A stretch of 12,399 bases of DNA from CBDUQI01 sp965369325 (GTDB lineage: Bacteria > Pseudomonadota > Gammaproteobacteria > Steroidobacterales > JBCBZW01). The stretch is from assembly GCA_965369325.1 (NCBI GenBank), contig CBDUQI010000176.1, positions 1 to 12,399 of the forward strand, given 5' to 3'. A program made the position numbers and the translations under genes. How positions within the stretch are numbered: the stretch's first letter is position 1; each line of letters begins with the position of its first letter. Shown one piece after another: positions 6,849 through 12,399 of this stretch. Below the pieces are notes generated by a model. That model was given only the letters and a program-made list of their open reading frames with translations. It was not told the origin of the DNA and did not search any database.

Positions 6849-7924
6849 GCGACACCGCACTGCTCTACAGTGGTGGGCTGCTCGACAGCAGCTTTGCCAA
6901 AACGGCGCACGGTTTGCTGCGTGCCGGGACGCGCTTTGATGTGGTGGGCGTCGTGGATGAGAAACACGCTGGTGCCGATGTGCGATCGCTGGTGCCGGGC
7001 GCCGGTGTGCAGGCACCCGTATTCGCTTCTGTTCAGGCCGCTCTGCACCGGCTTGAACAGCGGCCAGCGTGCATCGTAGTGGGCACGGCGTTCTCTGGCG
7101 GCCAGTTGCCACCAGAGCACCGTGCGGAATTACTCAGTGCTGTGCGTGCGGGACTGACGCTGGTGTGCGGTTTGCATCAGCAACTGGGTGATGATGCAGA
7201 GTTTCGCACCGCTGCGCAGGCCGGCGGTGCTCAGATTGTGGATGTGCGCAAGCCCGGCAAACTGCATTTCTGGACTGGCGAGATTCTATCCGTGCTAGTC
7301 CCGCGGCTGGCCGTGTTGGGGACGGACTGTGCGATTGGCAAACGCACGACCGCGCAGCTGATCGTACACGGCCTGCAGGGCGTTGGTCTGCACGGTGAAC
7401 TTATCTACACCGGCCAGACCGGCTGGATGCAGGGTGCTGGCTACGGTTTTGTGCTGGACGCGACCCCTAACGATTTTGTCGGTGGTCAACTAGAGGCCGC
7501 CATGCTGGCCTGCGCCTGTGAGGCCCGGCCGGACCTTATGGTGATCGAGGGGCAGGCCTCGCTGCGTCACCCGGCCGGCGCCTGCGGCGGCGAACTGCTC
7601 GCTTCGGGCGATGTGCGCGGTGTGGTGTTGCAACACATACCCGGCCGCGCTGCGTTTGAAGACTTTGAGCACCTGCCATTGCGGGTACCACCGGCAGAGG
7701 CGGAGTGCGAATTGATTGGCCAGTTAGGCGCGCAGGTGATCGCTGTGTGTCTGAACGAATCGCAGCTCCCACCCGCCGCGCGGGCGGACTACAAACAGGA
7801 ATTGGCCAGCTATCTGTCCGTGCCGGTACTCAATCCGTTACACGATCCGATTGCGCCTTTGATCGACGCGGTGAGCGCTTTTGTCGATCGCGACCGTCAA
7901 CGCTTGTCTGGCCAAGCATCCTAG
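6845..7924 (+). CDS. dgcN: DUF1611 P-loop protein, D-glutamate N-acetyltransferase DgcN-like
   Basis: The 359-residue product shows the DUF1611 architecture. The N-terminal Rossmann-like part (about 1-145) has VDEKHAGADV and VVGTAFSGG. The C-terminal P-loop part (about 155-345) has GTDCAIGKRTT at 159-169, YTGQTGWMQGAGYG at 188-201, DFVGGQLE at 210-217, and EGQASLRHPAG at 235-245. In the described D-glutamate pathway of marine bacteria, DgcN (a DUF1611 member) acetylates D-glutamate to N-acetyl-D-glutamate, the substrate of DgcA. The gene starts at ATG 6845, overlapping the upstream TGA by ATGA, so translation is coupled and a joint function is strongly implied. It is cytoplasmic with no signal. 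The family assignment is firm. The acetyltransferase role is inferred from that pathway and the gene pair, since DUF1611 was long annotated only as an uncharacterised or NAD-dependent-epimerase-like family. Confidence 0.88.
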   Translation: MSDTALLYSGGLLDSSFAKTAHGLLRAGTRFDVVGVVDEKHAGADVRSLVPGAGVQAPVFASVQAALHRLEQRPACIVVGTAFSGGQLPPEHRAELLSAVRAGLTLVCGLHQQLGDDAEFRTAAQAGGAQIVDVRKPGKLHFWTGEILSVLVPRLAVLGTDCAIGKRTTAQLIVHGLQGVGLHGELIYTGQTGWMQGAGYGFVLDATPNDFVGGQLEAAMLACACEARPDLMVIEGQASLRHPAGACGGELLASGDVRGVVLQHIPGRAAFEDFEHLPLRVPPAEAECELIGQLGAQVIAVCLNESQLPPAARADYKQELASYLSVPVLNPLHDPIAPLIDAVSAFVDRDRQRLSGQAS

Positions 7925-7954
7925 GCCCCGGTTGAAGCCGCCGTGCCCCTGCGG

Positions 7955-8518
7955 TTATACGAAACTGGTGGGTTTACGCGCGAAGATGCTGCGGACCATC
8001 GGGGCGAAGTGCGACAGTGGTTTGCTGGTGTACTCTGGGTCAAAGCAGTTTTGATCCCAGTTGGCGCAAAACTCCACGGTCGCCTGGTAGTGCGGATGGT
8101 CTTTGTACTTATCACGCAAGTCGCGATTGCGACCGTAGTGCTCAAACCAGTAGTAGCCTTGAAACAGCCCGTGGTGCTGCACGATCCACCAGTTCTTCTC
8201 GCTAACGTATGGGCGCAGGATGGCGGCCGCCACCTGCGAGTGATTCAGTGGCGAGAACACATCGCCGATGTCATGCAGCAGTGCGACCACGATGGTCTCC
8301 TCATCCGCCCCGTCGGCTTCGGCGCGGGTGGCGGATTGCAGCGAATGCTCGAGCCGGCTGATGCGGTAGGGCGATTCGCCGTCCATGGAGGCCATGGCGT
8401 CCAACAGGCGGTCGGCCAAGCCTTTGGCATTGTGCGCATCATGCGCATCGATTAAGGCAAAGTCCTCTGCCGTGCCGTGCTCCATGGCGGTAAAGCTGAC
8501 CACATCCAGTTCACTCAT
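7955..8518 (-). CDS. HD-domain protein, candidate mixed-valent diiron oxygenase (PhnZ/TmpB-like)
   Basis: The 187-residue cytoplasmic protein carries an HD metal site: H58 in RLEHSLQSA, the HD pair H82/D83 in ALLHDIGD, H93 in PLNHSQ, H115/H116 in VQHHGLFQGYYW, and D155 in NWDQ. The LEHSLQ...GAD...ALLHDIG pattern and lone WD resemble PhnZ, a diiron oxygenase that cleaves a C-P bond after alpha-hydroxylation. HD phosphohydrolases share the fold, so hydrolysis is the alternative. Its start codon overlaps the stop of the upstream 2-oxoglutarate oxygenase gene (ATGA at 8515-8518), the same hydroxylase-plus-HD pairing seen in PhnY/PhnZ and TmpA/TmpB. The residue 10 positions before H58 is E48, whereas I recall PhnZ having an iron-binding Tyr there; Y51 is close by and may substitute. 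The gene converges with dgcN, leaving 30 bases between stop codons and no obvious terminator. Confidence 0.85.
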   Translation of the reverse strand: MSELDVVSFTAMEHGTAEDFALIDAHDAHNAKGLADRLLDAMASMDGESPYRISRLEHSLQSATRAEADGADEETIVVALLHDIGDVFSPLNHSQVAAAILRPYVSEKNWWIVQHHGLFQGYYWFEHYGRNRDLRDKYKDHPHYQATVEFCANWDQNCFDPEYTSKPLSHFAPMVRSIFARKPTSFV

Positions 8519-9666
8519 GTCGAAGCCTCGCCGCCCAGACGCGCTGCTTGTGCGGCCAAGTCGTCGAACTCAAAATACGTGTCCTGCAAATGCCGCTGAC
8601 CGGTGGTGGCGCTGAAGGCGCTGCGCCCGTGCATGACGCGGTGGCCGTGCACCAGCATCAGATCGCCGCCGTTCATACGGAAGCTGCACTGGTTGGCCGG
8701 ATCGATAATCATTCGGGCCAGCCGATGGTAGGCACGGTAAAAATCTTCCAGCGCTGGCAGCGTTGGGTCCAGCGGTTGCATCAGCTGGTTGGAGAAGCGC
8801 AGGCCCAGCACCTGCCCGTTGCGATCCGTGCGGATTAACGGGGCACGTGACCAGGTTTCATGCTCGGCGCTATGCTCACGCCAGCTCACCGGGATGGTGC
8901 TAAGAACATCGAATGCTTGCGGATCCACATCACGTAACCGTTCCAGCACCTGCCACCCGTCCACCACGATCGACTCGCCACCGCTCACTTCGTTTACCAG
9001 CATGTGTAGCACCTGCCCGCTGGGCGGCCAGTGGTAGCTGGGGAAATCGGTGTGCGGCAGCAGCGCCTCATCGGTGTGTGCCACGTTGTATCCATTCGGG
9101 TTGAAGTACACATCGTGAATACGGTCAAACGGGGTATCGCGGATGGGAGCGCCCAGCGCCTGAATAATCTCCCCGCACGCGCCCGGTGTGGTGTCCGTGC
9201 CGGTAAGCAGTACCACGCCATGAATAAGATAACTGCGCAGCATTTGCAGTCGTTCGTTGCTGTCCTCTAACACCGTTTGCGCGTCATATCGGCCCGGTTG
9301 AAATGTGCTGTGCCAGAGTTTGACCGGCGGCAGGTCGCGTATACTGATTTTGTGCAACCGTGCAATGTCCGAACCGTGATACACGGAGCGGTGCCCGTCG
9401 GACCAGGTCAGCTCCAGCGTGTCGCAGGCAAGGCGGACTAGCTGAGCGGTAGGCAGCTCTTCGTGGCGTCCAAGAAAAAACCGATGCTCGTCTATATTGA
9501 TGATGCGACACTCCTCGCAACGACAGTTGTCGCGCAACCAGACGAGAGGGATATTAACCTCGGTATCGTTGTTCCATCGAAGCGATAGGTGAGCGCCTTG
9601 CGTATGGGCTTCCGTGGGCAGATGCGTGGGCCATTGCGCTGGCGCATTCTTGTTTGGTGGTGCCAT
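8515..9666 (-). CDS. gamma-butyrobetaine hydroxylase-like Fe(II)/2-oxoglutarate oxygenase (TmpA-like)
   Basis: The 383-residue protein has the two-domain layout of gamma-butyrobetaine/trimethyllysine hydroxylases. The N-terminal zinc domain (about 20-115, DUF971-like) has the ligand set C48, C50, C53 (LRDNCRCEECR) and H92 (SDGH). The catalytic TauD/TfdA jelly roll (about 125-370) has the iron triad H205/D207 (LPHTDFPSY) and H346 (RVMHGRSAF), with R358 near the C-terminus as a likely 2-oxoglutarate anchor. Such enzymes hydroxylate a carbon using O2 and 2-oxoglutarate, often on trimethylammonium compounds. Coupling to the HD protein favours a TmpA-like role, where TmpA hydroxylates 2-(trimethylammonio)ethylphosphonate, over carnitine biosynthesis. 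The start at 9666 is backed by GGAG (complement of 9672-9675) 5 bases upstream. The gene heads a two-gene operon divergent from the exported-protein operon. No phosphonate transporter or regulator lies in the window, so the substrate is open. Confidence 0.9.
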   Translation of the reverse strand: MAPPNKNAPAQWPTHLPTEAHTQGAHLSLRWNNDTEVNIPLVWLRDNCRCEECRIINIDEHRFFLGRHEELPTAQLVRLACDTLELTWSDGHRSVYHGSDIARLHKISIRDLPPVKLWHSTFQPGRYDAQTVLEDSNERLQMLRSYLIHGVVLLTGTDTTPGACGEIIQALGAPIRDTPFDRIHDVYFNPNGYNVAHTDEALLPHTDFPSYHWPPSGQVLHMLVNEVSGGESIVVDGWQVLERLRDVDPQAFDVLSTIPVSWREHSAEHETWSRAPLIRTDRNGQVLGLRFSNQLMQPLDPTLPALEDFYRAYHRLARMIIDPANQCSFRMNGGDLMLVHGHRVMHGRSAFSATTGQRHLQDTYFEFDDLAAQAARLGGEAST

Positions 9667-9696
9667 GGCGGCTCCATCGCAATTTGTTGTTCGTAG

Positions 9697-9738
9697 TCTG
9701 CGAAATTACTCCAAAAAATCTGCGGGATGCAATACTCC
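9697..9738. repeat. imperfect direct repeat, possible operator upstream of the oxygenase operon
   Basis: On the + strand TCTGCG-N4-TACTCC (9697-9712) is followed by TCTGCG-N8-TACTCC (9719-9738). The copies are separated by a six-A run. The first copy lies about 30 bases upstream of the oxygenase start codon (9666) as read on the - strand. Paired half-sites of this kind often bind a transcriptional regulator. The spacing differs between the copies, which weakens the case. Confidence 0.35.
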
Positions 9739-9946
9739 AGATCGCATTTTTTCACACCGTTGTCTGAACGCGACAGCGGACAGGCCATGTGCGCGCTTTC
9801 AGAGTATTTCAGGTCCCTACCGGAGCCGCTATCGCGTCGGTATGTCGTCACAACCCGACCGGCTGCGCGCGGGCTAGCTTCGCTTTAGGCTGTGCCTTAC
9901 CATAGCCAGACAAACAGCCGAGTGGCCGCGTGTGGCGGTCGAAACC

Positions 9947-9953
9947 GGGGAAA
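9947..9953 (+). promoter_or_regulatory. ribosome binding site of the exported protein gene
   Basis: GGGGAAA at 9947-9953 precedes ATG 9958 with about 6 bases after the GGGGA core. It supports ATG 9958 over the in-frame upstream ATG at 9892. That earlier start would put about 22 polar residues in front of the signal peptide. Confidence 0.6.
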
Positions 9954-9957
9954 CAAG

Positions 9958-10470
9958 ATGATCTATCCAGCAAGCGGGTGGTGGCTTACCACTCGCACTC
10001 TCTTTAGCGCGATTTGCTTATGTTCAATCGCGTCGGTTAGCGCGACTGCTGCGCCAGCCGACTTCAGCCTGGTGGGCGAGATGCTTACCCCGGCTGGTAT
10101 CGTTGCCTCGCCCGCCAAGGCCCGGCGCGATCTGGCCAACCACCCGGCCGCGCCGCAAGCCGTCCGGGCGTTGCGTGAACGTGTGGCCTCGCAGTGGGCG
10201 CAGATTCGCAGCGCCGACTTTGTTGCGCTTTCGCGCTTCCATGTGGAAGCCACGCGGGGCTGGCAGGCGCCGACCCGACCGGGGGTGCTTGAAGCCCGCG
10301 TTATCGGCGTAGACGAGCACGGCGATCTGTACCTGGAGTTGCGTGGGCCTCGATTGCCAGCCAGCTTCGATATTGTGCATCGCTACGTTACCGTGTTTGC
10401 CCGCTATGCGCCGGCCAGCGGCACGCTGGACCGGTTGACCCTGAGCATTCGTGGGGAGGTGTTGGAATGA
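9958..10470 (+). CDS. small exported protein of unknown function, coupled to a carboxypeptidase gene
   Basis: The 170-residue product begins with a Sec signal peptide (hydrophobic LFSAICLCSIASVSA near 15-29, probable cleavage around A31/A32), so the mature form of about 138 residues is periplasmic or secreted. I do not recognise its family. Residues 36-90 look helical and rich in Ala/Arg (KARRDLANH, RALRERVASQWAQIRSADF). Residues 108-168 alternate like beta strands (VLEARVIGV, DLYLELRG, IVHRYVTVFARY, LTLSIRGEVLE). The mature part has no cysteine. It shares an ATGA overlap with the following M14 carboxypeptidase gene, so the two are translationally coupled. Possible roles are an accessory factor, inhibitor or chaperone for that enzyme, but this is inference from position only. 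The AT-poor body and normal codon pattern suggest a real gene. Confidence 0.75.
   Translation: MIYPASGWWLTTRTLFSAICLCSIASVSATAAPADFSLVGEMLTPAGIVASPAKARRDLANHPAAPQAVRALRERVASQWAQIRSADFVALSRFHVEATRGWQAPTRPGVLEARVIGVDEHGDLYLELRGPRLPASFDIVHRYVTVFARYAPASGTLDRLTLSIRGEVLE
10453..10460 (+). promoter_or_regulatory. strong ribosome binding site of the carboxypeptidase gene
   Basis: GGGGAGGT at 10453-10460, inside the 3' end of the upstream gene, lies 6 bases before ATG 10467. It is the strongest SD in the window. It suggests that the carboxypeptidase is translated at a high rate of its own as well as by coupling. Confidence 0.8.
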
Positions 10471-12281
10471 AAGCGCCCAACACATTTGGTTTGATCCGCC
10501 GTGCGGCGGTGGCCACCTGCTTACTCGGCCTTGGTGCGTTCGCCCAGGCGGCCCCGTTTACCTACCACAGTTACAACAGCATGGTTGCGGACCTCACCGC
10601 GCTTGAGGCGGCGTTCCCGCAACTGGCGCAGCTCACCACCGCGCAGTCGCAGTTTGGACTGGCGAATGATGGCAATGCCGGGCAGTGGCAGCAGTACATT
10701 ATGCGTATCACCAATGAGTCGACCGGGTTGGACAAGCCCGAGGTGCTGCTGGTGGGCGTGCAGCACGGCGATGAGATTGTGTCGCTGGAAGTGGGGGTGG
10801 AGACGGCCCGCATTTTGCTTGAGCGGTATGGCCAGGACCCGTGGATTACCGCGCTGGTGGACCGGCGGGAAATTTACATCATGCCGCTGGTGAACCCCGA
10901 TGGCTTCGACCGCGGCGTGCGCGGCAGTCTCGGCGACGAGGGCAACAACGAGGACATGAATCGCGACCATCCTTACGATCGATGTTCGTTTTTCTGCAGC
11001 GACGATGAGTCCTTGTCCACCATTGGCGCGCGTGCCATTCACGAGCTATCCAAACGCCATCTGTTCCGCGTGACGGTGGACTACCACGGTGGCACCGAGC
11101 TCATCATTTACCCCTGGGGTACGCCGCTGCACAACGGCAACACAGAAAGCCCGGATGAGGCGATTGCGGATGCGTTAGGCAATCGTATGAGAACCTACGG
11201 CGGCTCTTTCCGCGGTCTGTACCCGGTGGGCACGTCTAACGATCTGCTGGGAGCGGTCAATGGTCCGTTGGACGATAGCGCTTACGCAACCAGTTGGGAT
11301 CCCGGCAACGCGGACAGTAGCTTCCCCACCGAGGGCTGGCGTTCGGTGGCTTACACGGTAGAGATTTCCAACCAGAAACAACCGTCGCAAAGTTTGCTTG
11401 GCGGCGACGCAGACATCCTGACTACCGATGGTGCTGAAGATGGGTACGTGCCCAAGAACGTGCGTATCGCGTTGGCGACGATTGATATCGCCGAACCGTG
11501 GGTGGAGTGGACCAACCGGGCGAGCATCCCCGCGCAGGTCGCTGCCGGTGATCCGGTGCAGGTGCAGTGGACTGTGCGCGGGTGTTTTGAGGTGAACGAC
11601 ACACGCGTGCGCTGGGGCACGGATGCGGACCCGCGGGTGAACTTCACCAGCCAGAGCGCCTCACAGTCCAACACCTCATCGCAGGTGTGTTTTGACACGC
11701 CCACGCAGTTCAGCGCCAGTGTCACGTTCCCGTCCGAAGGCAACTTTTTCCTCACACCGGTGGCACGGGTGGACGACAATACACAGGCGCAGGGCAACCC
11801 CACGCCTAACATATCGCCGCAGACCTGGCTGGCACGCGTGCGTGCAGAGGAAGGGTTAATCTTTACCAACAATACTGATCCGTCCGAGGTGAATACGGTG
11901 CGCGGGCAGATTTACTGGGGCGCTGAACCGCTGGCGATCGAAGTTACCGGCGGTGGCGGTGGCGGCTACGTGGTGAATGCACCCACGCCGGGGCTGGCGG
12001 GGCAGTCCAACACCTTCATAGTCACCGGTGCGACGCCCGGCGCCAACACCATTCTGGTGGCCGGGTTTAACAGTGGTGCGACGCCCGTGCCGGGTTGCGC
12101 AGGTCAGACGGTGGGCGTTGCCAACCTGAATATTCTAGGCTCGGTGCCGGCAGATGGCAGCGGTACTGTCACCTTCACCCGTAACATGCCGGCCTTTGTC
12201 AGCGGCCGCGATGTCATCTTCCAGGCAGTGGAATTATCTACCTGCTCGGTGAGTGCGGTGGTGAACTTTATGTTCCCTTAG
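10467..12281 (+). CDS. secreted M14 family zinc carboxypeptidase with C-terminal beta domains
   Basis: The 604-residue protein has a Sec signal peptide (RR near 11-12, hydrophobic 13-25, likely cleavage at AQA-AP, about residue 29). No long propeptide follows. The M14 catalytic domain runs from about 30 to 340: zinc ligands H100/E103 (VQHGDE) and H207 (VDYHGGTELIIYPWG), the substrate-binding N165-R166 (DMNRDHP), the NPDGFDRG block (143-150), and general base E299 (AYTVEIS). C173/C177 may pair in a disulfide. It would remove C-terminal residues from peptides outside the cytoplasm. Residues about 345-440 look like an Ig-type beta sandwich, then a six-glycine run (495-500) leads to a terminal module of about 104 residues. 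That module has TGATPGANTILVAGFNSG, a VPGCAGQT loop and a late C593, a pattern I recognise from C-termini of other large secreted bacterial proteins. It probably serves substrate or surface binding. The start has a strong SD, and peptide specificity is not predictable. Confidence 0.92.
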   Translation: MKAPNTFGLIRRAAVATCLLGLGAFAQAAPFTYHSYNSMVADLTALEAAFPQLAQLTTAQSQFGLANDGNAGQWQQYIMRITNESTGLDKPEVLLVGVQHGDEIVSLEVGVETARILLERYGQDPWITALVDRREIYIMPLVNPDGFDRGVRGSLGDEGNNEDMNRDHPYDRCSFFCSDDESLSTIGARAIHELSKRHLFRVTVDYHGGTELIIYPWGTPLHNGNTESPDEAIADALGNRMRTYGGSFRGLYPVGTSNDLLGAVNGPLDDSAYATSWDPGNADSSFPTEGWRSVAYTVEISNQKQPSQSLLGGDADILTTDGAEDGYVPKNVRIALATIDIAEPWVEWTNRASIPAQVAAGDPVQVQWTVRGCFEVNDTRVRWGTDADPRVNFTSQSASQSNTSSQVCFDTPTQFSASVTFPSEGNFFLTPVARVDDNTQAQGNPTPNISPQTWLARVRAEEGLIFTNNTDPSEVNTVRGQIYWGAEPLAIEVTGGGGGGYVVNAPTPGLAGQSNTFIVTGATPGANTILVAGFNSGATPVPGCAGQTVGVANLNILGSVPADGSGTVTFTRNMPAFVSGRDVIFQAVELSTCSVSAVVNFMFP

Positions 12282-12322
12282 CGTGACTATATGAGTGTGC
12301 AGATGTAAATTACTGTCAGGCC

Positions 12323-12349
12323 GCGGCCCGTGGGGCATTGTCGGGCCGC
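12323..12349 (+). terminator. hairpin after the carboxypeptidase gene, possible terminator
   Basis: GCGGCCCG (12323-12330) and CGGGCCGC (12342-12349) form an exact 8-bp GC-rich stem with an 11-base loop, 41 bases after the stop codon. No T run follows, so Rho-independent termination would be inefficient. Position and stem strength support an end-of-operon role. The remaining bases 12350-12399 contain GGGGAGG (12358-12364) but no start codon close behind it, and I see no gene there. Confidence 0.45.
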
Positions 12350-12399
12350 CCGTTACCGGGGAGGTAAAAGACAGGACACCTACGCATACACATCAAGGT

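Larger units (their letters stand above)
9667..9957. other. divergent intergenic region (regulatory)
   Basis: These 291 bases separate the oxygenase operon (- strand) from the exported-protein/carboxypeptidase operon (+ strand), so promoters for both must lie here or nearby. The part near the oxygenase gene (9680-9760) is clearly AT-richer than the coding DNA and holds the TCTGCG/TACTCC repeat. On the - strand, TTGCAT with TAATTT 18 bases on is the best promoter-like pair but is weak. On the + strand no hexamer pair stands out. A 6-bp inverted repeat GGCTGT (9889-9894)/ACAGCC (9914-9919) may be chance. No gene was recognised inside. Confidence 0.6.

Noticed and set aside
5979..7112. 377-codon open frame on the - strand opposite the racemase and dgcN genes
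   Set aside because: It spans two well-supported + strand genes, has the low-complexity Arg/His/Gln composition of antisense frames, and shows no motif.
7943..8455. 170-codon + strand frame opposite the HD protein
   Set aside because: The - strand frame carries the ordered HD ligand set and is coupled to the oxygenase. The + strand frame is its shadow.
9614..9877. 87-codon + strand frame in the divergent intergenic region
   Set aside because: Its first part lies opposite the oxygenase N-terminus, its composition is Arg/Ser-rich, it has no convincing SD, and it shows no family features.
12350..12399. SD-like GGGGAGG near the window end as a sign of another gene
   Set aside because: No ATG, GTG or TTG follows at a usable distance, so no start can be supported within the window.

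Overview
The window looks like chromosomal DNA from an aerobic, GC-rich (by eye about 60 %) proteobacterium, most likely a marine or environmental gammaproteobacterium. The evidence is dense gene packing, frequent ATGA start/stop overlaps, Shine-Dalgarno (SD) signals of the GGAG type, a lipoprotein signal, Sec signal peptides, and gene families common in that group. This assignment is an inference; the window holds no rRNA, tRNA or other marker. No mobile element, CRISPR array or tRNA was seen.

Layout. (1) Positions 1-133 hold the 3' end of an unidentified + strand gene. (2) Positions 220-3909 hold three + strand genes: a thiolase, a secreted DUF1223 thioredoxin-like protein, and a cysteine synthase with a glutaredoxin domain fused at its C-terminus. 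A hairpin follows the thiolase and another follows the fusion gene. (3) Positions 4140-7924 form a tight + strand operon. It encodes a lipoprotein of the N-acyl-D-amino-acid deacylase family, an enolase-superfamily racemase/epimerase, and a DUF1611 P-loop protein. The last two match the DgcA/DgcN pair of the D-glutamate catabolic route (D-Glu to N-acetyl-D-Glu to N-acetyl-L-Glu). (4) Positions 7955-9666 form a two-gene - strand operon: a gamma-butyrobetaine-hydroxylase-like Fe(II)/2-oxoglutarate oxygenase translationally coupled to an HD-domain protein. This resembles the TmpA/TmpB and PhnY/PhnZ logic, in which one enzyme hydroxylates and a mixed-valent diiron HD oxygenase then cleaves. (5) Positions 9958-12281 form a divergent + strand two-gene operon. 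It encodes a small exported protein of unknown family, coupled by ATGA to a large secreted M14 zinc carboxypeptidase with accessory beta domains.

How the genes may work together. Operon 3 would collect D-amino acid derivatives outside the inner membrane and turn D-glutamate into an L-configured metabolite inside. Operon 4 would degrade a small organic cation or phosphonate-like compound. Operon 5 would digest extracellular peptides. The overall impression is scavenging of nitrogen, carbon and possibly phosphorus from cell-wall and osmolyte debris. The least settled parts are the substrate of the oxygenase pair, the role of the deacylase lipoprotein next to dgcA/dgcN, and the exported partner of the carboxypeptidase.
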